A stretch of DNA of 64,000 nt from Bog-473 sp963783965 (GTDB lineage: Bacteria > Actinomycetota > Acidimicrobiia > Acidimicrobiales > RAAP-2). The stretch lies in the NCBI GenBank assembly GCA_963783965.1, contig CAWAPQ010000001.1:310001-374000 (forward strand), written 5' to 3'. The notes under the pieces are model-generated. The model worked only from the letters and a program-made list of their open reading frames with translations. It ran no database searches and was not told the DNA's origin. Made by a program: the position numbers and the translations under genes. Positions 1 through 8,697 of this stretch are shown here, one piece after another; the first letter of the stretch is position 1; the number at the start of each line of letters is the position of its first letter.

Positions 1-249
1 GACGCCGTCGAGAAGCAGAAGCAGTTCGACGAGAAGGAATCCCTCGGCTTCCCTCTGCTCTCTGACGCCGACCGCGCCGTCGCGTCACAGCTGGGCGCCA
101 AGCGCGGCATGAGTTTCCTCCCCAACAAGCGTGTCACGTTCGTCATCGACACCGACCGGACGCTCCTGGACGTCATTCACACCGAGGTCTCCATGGGGGC
201 GCACGCCGACAAGGCCCTCGCCGTCCTGAAGGCGCGACCCGCTGCCTGA
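1..249 (+). CDS. Peroxiredoxin (Bcp/AhpC-TSA family), C-terminal part
   Basis: The gene enters from the left edge, so only the last 82 residues are visible and the peroxidatic cysteine lies outside. What remains reads through a FPLLSDAD segment and a strand RVTFVIDTDRTLLDVI, typical of the second half of thiol-specific antioxidant proteins (Bcp/PrxQ type), which reduce hydroperoxides with thioredoxin. The final helix ADKALAVLK fits the family C-terminus. Its stop codon overlaps the probable start of the next gene by 8 nt, suggesting translational coupling. The family is fairly sure; the subfamily is not. Confidence 0.75.
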   Translation, partial: DAVEKQKQFDEKESLGFPLLSDADRAVASQLGAKRGMSFLPNKRVTFVIDTDRTLLDVIHTEVSMGAHADKALAVLKARPAA

Positions 250-1063
250 GCGCTCCGTCGTCATCACCGGCGCCGCCTCGGGCATCGGCGCCGCCACTGC
301 CGCGCGCCTGGGGGCCGCGGGCTGGGACGTCATCGGCGTGGACAAGGACGAGACCGACATCGTGGCTGATCTCGGGACGCCTGGCGGGCGCCAAGAGGCC
401 GTCGAGAAGGCAGCCGAGCGCTGCGGCGGCGCGCTCGCCGGCATTGTCACGTGTGCCGGGCTCGCCGGCACGCCGGACCGCGCGGGCTCGTTGCTGGCGG
501 CGGTGAACTACTTCGGCACGGTCGATGTGCTCGAGGGCCTCCGCCCACTGCTGACCGCGGGCGGTGCCGCCGTGGCCATCAGCTCGAACTCGACCACCGT
601 GCAGCCCGCCATCCCCGGCGACCTCGTCGAGGCCTGCCTCCGCCATGACGAGGTGGCGAGCGCGCAGATCGCCGACAGCCGGGACTCCCTGGTGGCCTAC
701 CCGGCCACCAAATTGGCGGTCGCCTACTGGGTGCGCCGCAATGCGACCGGACCGGACTGGGCCGGGTCGGGCCTGCGCCTCAACGCCATCGCCCCCGGCA
801 TGATCGACACGCCGATGGTGGCAGGCATACGGGCGGACCCAGAGGCCGGCCCACTCCTTGACATGCTGCCCATCCCGGTCGGCCGGCCCGGCCGCCCCGA
901 GGAGATCGCCGCCCTGGTGGATCTTCTGCTCGGTCCCGACGGCGCGTTCTTCTGTGGATCGGTGATCTTCTGTGACGGCGGGAGCGACGCGCTCCTGCGC
1001 ACGAACGAGTGGCCGGCACCCTGGGATATCTCGGTGCGCGACCTCGGTCGGCAACTCTCCTGA
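242..1063 (+). CDS. Short-chain dehydrogenase/reductase
   Basis: This is a cytoplasmic NAD(P)-dependent oxidoreductase of the classical SDR family, substrate unknown. The dinucleotide-binding motif TGAASGIG lies at residues 9-16, the catalytic Ser region AISSNS near 112-117, and Tyr153-x-x-x-Lys157 in YPATK. The C-terminal half contains NAIAPGMIDTPM, usual for the family. The start is odd. The first ATG/GTG/TTG-type start is GTG at 338, which would remove the whole cofactor motif. The only candidate after the in-frame stop at 227-229 is CTG at 242, overlapping the peroxiredoxin stop. I therefore infer a CTG start. Length of about 273 aa fits the family. Confidence 0.8.
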   Translation: MPERSVVITGAASGIGAATAARLGAAGWDVIGVDKDETDIVADLGTPGGRQEAVEKAAERCGGALAGIVTCAGLAGTPDRAGSLLAAVNYFGTVDVLEGLRPLLTAGGAAVAISSNSTTVQPAIPGDLVEACLRHDEVASAQIADSRDSLVAYPATKLAVAYWVRRNATGPDWAGSGLRLNAIAPGMIDTPMVAGIRADPEAGPLLDMLPIPVGRPGRPEEIAALVDLLLGPDGAFFCGSVIFCDGGSDALLRTNEWPAPWDISVRDLGRQLS

Positions 1064-1114
1064 CCCGCGCGCTTCCCGGGGCTGTCCCGGCCCCTCGACC
1101 GTAGGCTGACGGCC

Positions 1115-2359
1115 GTGCCGGGCCGGATCCTGGTGGACACCACCCCGCTGCGGGAGAGCCGCGACTTCCGTCTGCTCTTCATCGGTCAGCTCATCTCCGT
1201 CATCGGGACGCAGCTGACGGTCGTCGCCATCCCCTACCAGGTGTACTCCATGACGCACTCCACGCTGCAAGTGGGCGCGATCAGCCTGGCTCAGCTCTTC
1301 CCCTTCCTCGCCGGCGCCCTTTCCGCCGGGCCGGTCGGCGACTCCACGGACAAGCGCCGCATCATGGCGTGGACGGGGGCGGCCCTGCTGCTGACCAGCG
1401 CCGCCCTGGCCATCAACGCCGCCCTGACCCATCCGTCGTTGGCCGTGCTCTACGTCGTCAGCTCGCTGGCGGCCGGCCTCACGGGATTCTCGAACACCGC
1501 CCGCATGGCGGCGGTGCCCGGCATGGTGCAGCGGCGACAGATCCCCGCGGCCGCCGCCATGACACAGATCGTCTTCCAAGTAGGCGTCATCGTGGGACCC
1601 GCGCTCTCCGGCCTCCTGCTCGGCATCGGGCTGCCTCTTGTCTACGGGCTCGACGCCGCCTCCTTCGTCGTGGCCGTCATCACCTCGTCCATGCTGCGTC
1701 CGATCCCACCGGCCCACCTCGGTGGGGCGCTCTCGCCCTGGCAATCGACCAGGGAGGGCCTGCGCTATCTGCGATCTCGCCAGGCACTCCAGGGCGTCTA
1801 CCTGATCGACGTCAACGCCATGGTGTTCGGCATGCCGCGGGCGCTGTTCCCGGCCATGGCGGGGGCGGTCTTCGGCGGCGGCACCATCACCTTGGGTTTC
1901 CTGTATGCCGCGCCGGGCGTCGGTGCGCTGATCGGGGCCGTGACCGCGGGGTGGGTCGCCAACCTGCGCCGCCAGGGTTGGGCGGTGATCGTGGCGGTCT
2001 GCATCTGGGGGGCGGCCATCGCGCTGTTCGGGTTCACCGACACCCTCTGGGTCGCCCTCGTTCTCTTGGCCGTGGCCGGCTGGGCCGACGTCATCTCTGC
2101 CGTCCTGCGCAGCACCATGCTGCAGAGCTCCATCCCCGAGCGCTTCCGCAGCCGCATGTCCTCTATACAGATGGCCGTCGTACAGGGCGGGCCCCGCCTC
2201 GGCGACATGGAGTCGGGGGCGGTGGCTTCGCTGACCAGCATTGAGTTCTCCGTCGTCTCGGGTGGCCTCGCCTGCATCGTCGGCGCGGCGCTGATCGGCG
2301 CGCTCCTGCCCGTCTTCCGGCGCCACGTCGCCGGTGAGATCGACGACGTGCCCGTATGA
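1115..2359 (+). CDS. MFS transporter (EntS-like)
   Basis: This 414-residue polytopic membrane protein has the major facilitator pattern. It opens with RDFRLLFIGQLISVIGTQL, typical of the enterobactin-exporter-like MFS_3 group, and contains a loop-2-type motif GPVGDSTDKRR near residues 70-80. Hydrophobic segments are distributed as in a 12-TM carrier. Substrate cannot be read from the sequence; drug or siderophore export is the family precedent. It starts at GTG 1115, 51 nt after the SDR gene, and ends 7 nt before the deacetylase start, so the genes are probably co-transcribed. Confidence 0.85.
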   Translation: MPGRILVDTTPLRESRDFRLLFIGQLISVIGTQLTVVAIPYQVYSMTHSTLQVGAISLAQLFPFLAGALSAGPVGDSTDKRRIMAWTGAALLLTSAALAINAALTHPSLAVLYVVSSLAAGLTGFSNTARMAAVPGMVQRRQIPAAAAMTQIVFQVGVIVGPALSGLLLGIGLPLVYGLDAASFVVAVITSSMLRPIPPAHLGGALSPWQSTREGLRYLRSRQALQGVYLIDVNAMVFGMPRALFPAMAGAVFGGGTITLGFLYAAPGVGALIGAVTAGWVANLRRQGWAVIVAVCIWGAAIALFGFTDTLWVALVLLAVAGWADVISAVLRSTMLQSSIPERFRSRMSSIQMAVVQGGPRLGDMESGAVASLTSIEFSVVSGGLACIVGAALIGALLPVFRRHVAGEIDDVPV

Positions 2360-2366
2360 TCCCGAC

Positions 2367-3137
2367 ATGACCAGCACGTTCGCCGAGCCGACGTGGGGTG
2401 AGGTCGACCCCGCCGCCTTCAGTCGCATCCTCGTCGTCTCGCCGCATTTCGACGATGCCGCCATGGGAGCCGGGCACCTCATCGCGAGCTACGAGGACAC
2501 CACCGTCGTCACCGTGCTGGGAGGCCGACCGCCCGCCTACCCCGATGTGCCCTCGGAGTGGGACGCGTCGGGCGGCTTCGTCGCCGGCGACGATGTGGTC
2601 GCGGTGCGGCGTGAGGAGGACGCCGCGGCCATGGCCGTCCTCGAATCGCAGTACGAGTGGCTGGAGTTCGCGGACCACCAGTACCTGGCGCCGGCGGATC
2701 GCCCGACGCCGGCCGACGTCGCACCCGTCCTCGGCGCCGTCATCGCGGCACGCAACCCCACCTCGGTGTTCTTTCCCATGGGCCTCGGCAACCCCGACCA
2801 CGTCATGGTGCACGACACCTGCCTCCTGCTGCGCGAGCAGCAGCCCGATCGGGAGTGGTTCTGCTACGAGGACCACGGCTACAAGCATTTGCCCGGCATG
2901 CTCGCCTGGCGGGTGGCCAAGCTGCTGCGCGCCCGGCCGTGGCCGACGCCGGCCATCGTGCCGCACGTGCCCGACGAAGCGCGCAAGCGGCGCGCCATCT
3001 GGTGCTACACCTCGCAGATTGCGCCGCTCGAACAGGACCACGCCCTGACAGCCCGCATGGAGGGCCGCGTCCCCGAGCAGTTCTGGCATCTGGCCCCGCC
3101 GCCGGCCGGCTGGGAAGCGTTGTCCGACTTCATCTGA
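2367..3137 (+). CDS. PIG-L/LmbE family deacetylase
   Basis: A 256-residue protein of the zinc-dependent N-acetylglucosaminyl deacetylase fold (PIG-L, MshB, LmbE). The N-terminal metal motif appears as SPHFDD (His27, Asp29-Asp30), a variant of the usual HPDD, and the third ligand region is NPDHVMVHD near residue 145. The substrate is probably an N-acetylated sugar or conjugate; mycothiol pathway MshB or Mca roles are possible but not shown. ATG 2367 is preferred over the upstream GTG at 2334, which lies inside the MFS gene and precedes a non-conserved leader. Confidence 0.85.
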   Translation: MTSTFAEPTWGEVDPAAFSRILVVSPHFDDAAMGAGHLIASYEDTTVVTVLGGRPPAYPDVPSEWDASGGFVAGDDVVAVRREEDAAAMAVLESQYEWLEFADHQYLAPADRPTPADVAPVLGAVIAARNPTSVFFPMGLGNPDHVMVHDTCLLLREQQPDREWFCYEDHGYKHLPGMLAWRVAKLLRARPWPTPAIVPHVPDEARKRRAIWCYTSQIAPLEQDHALTARMEGRVPEQFWHLAPPPAGWEALSDFI

Positions 3138-3191
3138 CGTCCGACGCTCCTCCGATGACGGCCGGCTGATCCTGGGGGCCACGGCCGAGAT

Positions 3192-3220
3192 GGGCCGAAA
3201 GTCCCGGACCTTCAGCCCTA
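3192..3220. promoter_or_regulatory. Tandem DosR/DevR-box-like sites
   Basis: GGGCCGAAAGTCCC at 3192-3205 reads GGGACTTTCGGCCC on the other strand. That matches 12 of 14 positions of the mycobacterial DosR core GGGACTTTAGTCCC. It is followed directly by GGACCTTCAGCCCTA (3206-3220), a weaker second copy. The sites sit about 40 nt upstream of the small protein at 3261, whose paralogue at 60214 neighbours a DosR-like regulator. Binding is inferred. Confidence 0.5.
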
Positions 3221-3260
3221 CCGATTGCGGCGGCGGCGGAGCACCATCGTTCGTGTGGTC

Positions 3261-3563
3261 ATGTACAGAGACCTCCTGACACAGGCCCTCGGCCAGGGCG
3301 AGGCAGAGAGCGGGCCCGACGAGCTGCTCCTCGCCGAGGTCGTTGACCGCCGCGCCAGGCTGCAGGCGAAAGGTGCGGCGGCCCCGGTCGCCGAGGCACT
3401 CGCCCGAGAGCTCTCCTACGACGGTGCGTTGATCCGGCTCTGTGCCGCACTCGACGTCCGCGCCACGCCGGCCTGGTTCGACAGCCCCGAGCGCGAGCGG
3501 GCCCGCCTCGAGCGGGAGCTGGCGCGGCGCGGCATCCGGCTCCCCGCACCACCGCTCCCATAG
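3261..3563 (+). CDS. Small conserved protein, paralogue of the protein at 60214
   Basis: A 100-residue soluble protein of unknown function. It aligns with the 112-residue protein encoded at 60214-60552. Both start MY(R/S)(D/E)LL, share a middle segment around ELLL/ELVV, and share LxxELxxDxxLxRLCxAxxI/V followed by ER-rich ExxRLExxL. No catalytic motif is visible; it looks helical. ATG 3261 is chosen because it aligns with the paralogue start, whereas the upstream in-frame codons overlap the DosR-like sites. It stands alone between the deacetylase and the LigD-type gene. A role in a DosR-type hypoxia response is only inferred from the upstream motif. Confidence 0.7.
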   Translation: MYRDLLTQALGQGEAESGPDELLLAEVVDRRARLQAKGAAAPVAEALARELSYDGALIRLCAALDVRATPAWFDSPERERARLERELARRGIRLPAPPLP

Positions 3564-3649
3564 CCCGCCGGCCCCCGGGAATCGGGCCTGGCCAGGCCTG
3601 CGCCGACGCCCCAGCCGGTGCCCAGCGCCCCTCGGTAGAGTCGACTGCG

Positions 3650-4660
3650 GTGCCAGGGGACGACGAACGGATAGTGGAGGCCGGTGGGCGAGAGGTGCGC
3701 GTGTCCCGGCCGGACAAGATCTACTTCCCCGCTCTCGACGCCACCAAGTTCGACCTGGTCTCCTACTACCTCGACATCGGTGCGCACCTCCTGAACACCG
3801 CCGGCGGACGGCCGGCCATGCTGCAGCGCTTTCCCGACGGAGCCACCGGGAAGTCCTTCTACCAAAAGCGCATCCCCGCCGGCGCGCCGGACTGGCTGCA
3901 GTCGACCACCGTCTCGACGCCGAACGGCACCACGTCCAATGCCCTCGTCGTCGCCGACATCGCCCATGTCATCTGGGCCGTGAACATCGGCTGTCTCGGG
4001 CTGCACCTGTGGCCCTACCTCGCCGCCGATCCGGCGCACGCCGACGAGCTGCGCATCGACCTCGACCCGACGACGGGCATCGGCTTCGACGAGGTGCGCG
4101 CTGTCGCGCTGCTCTGCCGCGACGTGCTCGAGGAACTCGGCCTGCGTGGGTATCCCAAGACGACGGGGAACAACGGGCTGCACGTGTACCTGCGCCTGCA
4201 GCCCCGCTGGGACTCCGTGCAGGTGCGCGCCGCCGCGGTCGCGCTGGCCCGCGAGCTCGAACGCCGCTTCCCGGACCTCATCACGGCCAACTGGTGGAAG
4301 GAGGAGCGCGGCAGCCGCGTCTTCGTGGACTTCAACCAGAACGCCCCGCACAAGACCGTCTTCGGCGCCTGGTTCGCCCGGCCCCGCACCGGCGGACAGG
4401 TCTCGACCCCGCTCACGTGGGAGGAGGTCGAGACGGTCGTCCCCAACGACCTGACCATTCGCAACGTGCCCGAACTGGTGCGCCGGCGCGGCGACCCCTG
4501 GGCGGACATCGCCGCCGCACCACAGTCGATCGAGCCTCTGCTGGCGCTGGCCGAGCGCGACAAGGAGGGCGGCCTCCACGATGCGCCGTGGCCGCCCCAG
4601 TACCCCAAGATGCCCGACGAGCCGCCCCGGGTGGCCCCGAGCCGGGCCAAGAAGGCCTGA
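3650..4660 (+). CDS. LigD-type primase-polymerase domain protein
   Basis: This 336-residue protein is the stand-alone polymerase (archaeo-eukaryotic primase) module of the bacterial end-joining LigD family, which fills gaps and adds ribonucleotides at double-strand breaks. Catalytic carboxylates are visible in RIDLDP (Asp137, Asp139) and FVDFNQN (Asp227), with the nucleotide-binding His178 in GLHVYL. The N-terminus VSRPDKIYFP and FYQKRIP are typical of the family. It starts at GTG 3650 and is separated by 3 nt from the HhH-PHP gene and then by a LigC-type ligase, forming a repair operon. No Ku gene is visible in the window. Confidence 0.9.
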   Translation: MPGDDERIVEAGGREVRVSRPDKIYFPALDATKFDLVSYYLDIGAHLLNTAGGRPAMLQRFPDGATGKSFYQKRIPAGAPDWLQSTTVSTPNGTTSNALVVADIAHVIWAVNIGCLGLHLWPYLAADPAHADELRIDLDPTTGIGFDEVRAVALLCRDVLEELGLRGYPKTTGNNGLHVYLRLQPRWDSVQVRAAAVALARELERRFPDLITANWWKEERGSRVFVDFNQNAPHKTVFGAWFARPRTGGQVSTPLTWEEVETVVPNDLTIRNVPELVRRRGDPWADIAAAPQSIEPLLALAERDKEGGLHDAPWPPQYPKMPDEPPRVAPSRAKKA

Positions 4661-4663
4661 ACC

Positions 4664-5683
4664 GTGGAACCACTCGACGCCCTCAATCGCATCGCCTTCC
4701 TCCTCGAGCGCGGTGGGGCGGACACCTACAAGGTGCGCGCCTTCCGCGGCGCGGCGCGGGCGGTGGCGGACACGGACACCGAGACGCTGGCCGCGCTGGC
4801 CCGGGCCGGGCGGCTGCAGAGCATCGACGGCATCGGGAAGTCGACGGCGCTGGTCATCGAGGAGGCGCTCGCGGGAAAGGTGCCCGAACGCCTGACCCAG
4901 TTGGAGCAGACGCCCGACGACATCGAGCTCGACGGCGCGGCTCAGGTGCTCCTGAACTCGTTGCGCGGGGACTGCCACTCGCACTCCGACTGGTCCGACG
5001 GGGGAAGCCCCATCCGCGAAATGGCCGAGGCGGCCCGCGCCCTCGGGCACGAGTACCTCGTGCTCACCGACCACAGCGCCCGCCTCACCGTGGCCCACGG
5101 GCTCAACGCCGAGCGGTTGCGGGCCCAGCTCGACGTGCTGGCCGAGTTGAACGACGATCTGGCCCCCTTCCGCATCCTGACCGGCATTGAGGTCGACATC
5201 CTCGAGGACGGCTCCCTCGACCAGGAGCTGGACCTGCTGGCCGAGCTCGACGTCGTGGTGGCCAGCGTGCACTCAAAGCTGCGCATGGAGGCACCGGCCA
5301 TGACCGAACGGATGCTGGCGGCCGTCGAGAGCCCGCACACCGACATCCTGGGCCATTGCACCGGGCGCCTGATCACCGGACGGGGCCGGGCCCAATCGAC
5401 CTTCGACGCCGACGCGGTCTTCACCGCCTGCGCCCGCACGGGCACGGCGGTGGAGATCAACTCGCGGCCCGAGCGCCAGGACCCGCCCCAGGACCTCCTC
5501 CGCCAGGCCGTCGCCGTCGGCTGCTCCTTCAGCATCGACACGGACGCCCATGCCCCCGGCCAGCTCGGCTGGCTCGGCCGGGGCTGTGCCAAGGCCGTGG
5601 ACGCCGAGGTGCCGCCCGAGCGGATCGTCAACCGCGGCTCGGTCGACCAGCTCCTCGCCTGGGCAGGCGCGCATGAGGGCTGA
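4664..5683 (+). CDS. HhH-PHP domain protein (PolX-like nuclease half)
   Basis: A 339-residue protein with an N-terminal helix-hairpin-helix region (IDGIGKS at 54-60) and a PHP phosphoesterase domain. PHP metal ligands are visible: His105 and His107 in CHSHSDW, His137 in LTDHS, Glu176 in GIEVDIL, His203 in SVHSKL, a His in DILGHCTGR and Asp/His in DTDAHAPGQ. It resembles bacterial family-X DNA polymerases lacking the nucleotidyltransferase core, so a 3'-5' exonuclease or AP/3'-phosphatase processing role is inferred. It sits between a LigD-type polymerase and an ATP-dependent ligase with gaps of 3 and 6 nt, which supports end processing before joining. Confidence 0.85.
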   Translation: MEPLDALNRIAFLLERGGADTYKVRAFRGAARAVADTDTETLAALARAGRLQSIDGIGKSTALVIEEALAGKVPERLTQLEQTPDDIELDGAAQVLLNSLRGDCHSHSDWSDGGSPIREMAEAARALGHEYLVLTDHSARLTVAHGLNAERLRAQLDVLAELNDDLAPFRILTGIEVDILEDGSLDQELDLLAELDVVVASVHSKLRMEAPAMTERMLAAVESPHTDILGHCTGRLITGRGRAQSTFDADAVFTACARTGTAVEINSRPERQDPPQDLLRQAVAVGCSFSIDTDAHAPGQLGWLGRGCAKAVDAEVPPERIVNRGSVDQLLAWAGAHEG

Positions 5684-5689
5684 CCCGTC

Positions 5690-6760
5690 ATGACGCTCCC
5701 GGTCCGCCCTCCGGTCGCCCCGATGCTGGCCAAGCTCGCCCGCGAGCTGCCCCGGGACACCGGACTCTTCTACGAGCCGAAGTGGGACGGCTTCCGCTGC
5801 ATCGTCTTCCGCGACGGCGACGAGGTGGAGCTGGGTAGCCGCAACGAGAAGCCCCTGACGCGCTACTTCCCCGAGCTCGTCGAGGCACTCCGCCGGGAGC
5901 TGCCGGACCGGGTCGTGCTCGACGGCGAGATCGTCATCGCCGGCCCCGGCGGTCTGGAGTTCGACGCGCTCTCCCAACGCATCCACCCGGCCGAGAAGCG
6001 CATCCGGCAGCTCGCCGAGTCGACGCCTGCCTCGTTCGTCGCCTTCGATCTGCTGGCCGAGGGCGACCGTTCCCTCATGGAGGCGCCGTACGCGGAGCGC
6101 CGCGCCGCGTTGGACAAGGCCCTGAAGAAGGCGCGCCCACCCGTGCACGTCACCCCCGTCACCGACGACCCCGACGTGGCTGCGGACTGGTTCGCGCGCT
6201 TCGAGGGCGCCGGGCTCGACGGCGTCGTGGTCAAGGAGGGGTCGCTCCGGTACATGCCCGACAAACGGGCGATGGTCAAGGTGAAGCACCAGCGGACGGC
6301 CGATTGCGTGGTGGCGGGCTTCCGCACCCACAAGGACGGCGCCGGTGTGGGCTCGCTGCTCTTGGGACTGTTCGACCCCTCCGGGACGCTGCACCACGTA
6401 GGCGTGGCCTCGGGGTTCAGCGTGGCCCGCCGGCGCGAGCTGGTGGCCGAGCTCGAGCCGTACCGGAAGAACGCACAGAAGGATCACCCGTGGGCGGGAT
6501 GGGCCGAGGCGCAGGCCGCCGGCCGGGCGCCCGGTGGGACGAACCGCTGGAACGCCGGCAAGGACATGACCTGGGAGCCGGTTCGGCCCGAAGCGGTGTG
6601 CGAGGTCTCCTACGACCACCTGCAGCAGGACCGCTTCCGGCACGCCACGTCCTTCGTACGCTGGCGCCCGGACCGCGACCCGGTGTCGTGCACGTACGCG
6701 CAGCTCGACACCCCGGTTCCCATGGAGTTGAACGAGGTCTTCGGGACGTCGTCCGGGTAG
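5690..6760 (+). CDS. ligC: ATP-dependent DNA ligase (LigC type)
   Basis: A 356-residue ATP-dependent DNA ligase. The adenylation motif EPKWDGFR places the nucleophilic Lys at residue 31. Other nucleotidyltransferase motifs follow: SRNEKPLTRYFPEL (III-like), DGEIVI, DGVVVKE (IV) and MVKVKHQRTADCVV (V), then a C-terminal OB-fold domain. The size and order match mycobacterial LigC rather than the multi-domain LigD. It is the last gene of the repair cassette and seals nicks after the upstream polymerase and nuclease. Its stop abuts the convergent aldolase-like gene. Confidence 0.9.
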   Translation: MTLPVRPPVAPMLAKLARELPRDTGLFYEPKWDGFRCIVFRDGDEVELGSRNEKPLTRYFPELVEALRRELPDRVVLDGEIVIAGPGGLEFDALSQRIHPAEKRIRQLAESTPASFVAFDLLAEGDRSLMEAPYAERRAALDKALKKARPPVHVTPVTDDPDVAADWFARFEGAGLDGVVVKEGSLRYMPDKRAMVKVKHQRTADCVVAGFRTHKDGAGVGSLLLGLFDPSGTLHHVGVASGFSVARRRELVAELEPYRKNAQKDHPWAGWAEAQAAGRAPGGTNRWNAGKDMTWEPVRPEAVCEVSYDHLQQDRFRHATSFVRWRPDRDPVSCTYAQLDTPVPMELNEVFGTSSG

Positions 6761-7492
6761 TCAGTCGAGCAGACCGGGATCGGCCGCCAGCTCGGCCCGT
6801 ACTGCCGCTTCCCAGAAGCCGATGAAGCCCTCACCGTCGCTCCGCGCCACCAGGTCGACGAATGATTGCGGCACGCGTGAGACTCCCGCGCCGCCGGCCG
6901 CCCTGGCGTACCAGGCGTGCTGGCACCGCTGCTCCAGCGCAACGGCGCGCTGGTGCACCGCCCGGGCCGAGCCGCCCAGCACGAACACGCCGTGCCCGGC
7001 CAGGAGCGCCATGGAGGCGTCACCCATCTTCTCGACCGCCGACCGCGCGCTCGAGGCGTCGTTGACGGGTCCCTCGTACTCGTCGACCAGGACCACGGTG
7101 CCGCCGCCGAGCGCCGAGCTCTGGTCGAGGATCGGGGGTACCTCGCCCAGGTCGGCCCACACCGTGCCGAAGAGCGGATGGTTGTGCACCGCCCAGCCCA
7201 CTTCCTGGCGCAGCTTGTGCAGCTCGAGGTGCAACGGGATGCCGAGCGGGACCGGCCAGTCGCCTTCGACCACACGGCCCTGGAGGTCGATGCGCAGCAC
7301 CTGGGACGGGCGCAGCTCGGCCCAGGTCAGCAGCCACGGGTTGCACAGCAGCGTGCCGTCGCCCAGGTTGACCGTGATGTGCCCGGCCAAATGGTCGTTG
7401 TAGCCCTCTCGCCACAGCGCACGGGCGAGGACGACGAGCTCCTCCCGCGGCGTGAGGTCGGGGACCAGCTTCTCGGCGGTCGGCGTGAACAT
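6761..7492 (-). CDS. Class II aldolase/adducin family protein
   Basis: A 243-residue member of the zinc-dependent class II aldolase/adducin fold (fuculose-phosphate aldolase type). The zinc ligands appear as HNHP and a later His in LLAGHGVFVLG, with GHITVNLGDG and the acidic LHLELHKL segment as expected. The substrate is unknown; these proteins cleave or decarboxylate hydroxy-keto compounds. ATG at 7492 is preferred to longer forms because AGGAG lies about 8 nt upstream and the longer N-terminus is a low-complexity antisense artefact. It follows the amidohydrolase gene on the same strand with a 13-nt gap, so both may belong to one catabolic step. Confidence 0.85.
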   Translation of the reverse strand: MFTPTAEKLVPDLTPREELVVLARALWREGYNDHLAGHITVNLGDGTLLCNPWLLTWAELRPSQVLRIDLQGRVVEGDWPVPLGIPLHLELHKLRQEVGWAVHNHPLFGTVWADLGEVPPILDQSSALGGGTVVLVDEYEGPVNDASSARSAVEKMGDASMALLAGHGVFVLGGSARAVHQRAVALEQRCQHAWYARAAGGAGVSRVPQSFVDLVARSDGEGFIGFWEAAVRAELAADPGLLD

Positions 7493-7505
7493 CGGAGGAC
7501 TCCTC

Positions 7506-8697
7506 TCAGCGCGGCAGGACAGTGTCCGGGAGGGGGTGGCGGTAGAGCGCGGCGGCGTTCTGGCAGCACATGGCGCGGAGCTCGTCGGCCGGAATGTGAC
7601 CCCAGCACTGCGCGATGACGTCCTGGGTGTCGGGCCAGGTGCTGTCGCCGTGCGGGTAGTCCACCTCCACCATGATGTGGTCGACCCCAATGGCGTGGCG
7701 CGTGTCGATGGTCGACGGGTCGTCAATGGTGCAGAACCAGAAGTTGCGTCGTAGGACGTCTGCCGGCCGTACCTCCCAACCCAGCCCGTAGCGGGAGCGG
7801 TCGACGATGTTCTCGAGCCGGTCACGCAGCATGGCCACCCAGCCGATCCCCCCTTCGCTCATGGCGATCTTGAGGGTTGGCAGTCGGAGGGCGTAGCCCG
7901 ACCACAGCCACTCGGCGCAGGCGATGAGCGAGAGTTGGCCGAAGAGCGTGGCGCCGAGTTGCAGGGCGTCCATGCCGGCTCCCGGAGGGGCCGGGGTCAG
8001 GCCCGAGCTCCCGACGTGGAGGGACACGACGGTGTCGGTGTCGACCACGGCCTCCATGATCGGGTCCCAGTGCGCCCGGTCCCACAATGAAGGCAACCCG
8101 ATCTCGTGGGGCCGCTCCGGGAAGGTCACCGAGGTGAAGCCCCGTTCGGCGTTGCGGCGGATCTCGGCCACGGCGAGGTCGGGGTCGGCGAGGTAGGTGA
8201 TGCCGAGCGGGACGATGCGGTCGGGATGCCGCGAGTACCACTCCTCGTAGAGCCAGTCGTTCCAAGCCCGCACACAGGCCAGGCCCAGGTCGCGGTCGCG
8301 GGCGTCGAAGAAGACCCGGCCACAGAAGCCGGTGATCATCGACGGGAAGTTCACCGACGCCCAGACCCCGTTGATGTCCATGTCGCGTACCGCGCGCGTC
8401 GACGTCGTAGCAGCCCGCTCGCATCTGATCGAACCGGAACGGCTCGAGGCCGTAGGTCTCCGGCCGTCGGCCGGCCACTGCGTTCATCCCCACCTGGGTG
8501 TACCGCTCACCTTCGAACTCCCACACCTGGTGTCCCTCGGGCGTCTCGACGATGCGGGGGGCCCGGTCCGCCAGCGCGGCGGGCAGCCGGTTCTCGAACG
8601 TGTGGGCGGGCTCGACGACGTGGTCGTCCACCGAAATCACCGTGTAGCGCACGGGGCGCGGTTCGGGCTCGGGCAGGAACAGATCGTCGACCGGCAC
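7506..8697 (-). CDS. Amidohydrolase-family protein, interrupted by a one-base frameshift
   Basis: A metal-dependent TIM-barrel hydrolase (amidohydrolase_2 type). The N-terminal third reads ISVDDHVVEPAHTFENRLP and on to AGCYDVDAR in one frame. The rest, beginning VRDMDINGVWASVNFP and ending with VEVDYPHGDSTWP, is in another frame. One extra G near 8391 in a GCGCGCGG run explains the break; removing it joins the two parts into about 396 residues, normal for the family. This is either a sequencing error or a recent mutation. The start is uncertain: GTG 8697 is taken, GTG 8733 is possible. The substrate is unknown. Confidence 0.75.

Noticed and set aside
173..2482. A 769-residue open frame on the minus strand
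   Set aside because: It runs opposite to the SDR and MFS genes, which have clear family motifs; its translation is His/Gly/Arg-rich low-complexity, typical of antisense frames in high-GC DNA.
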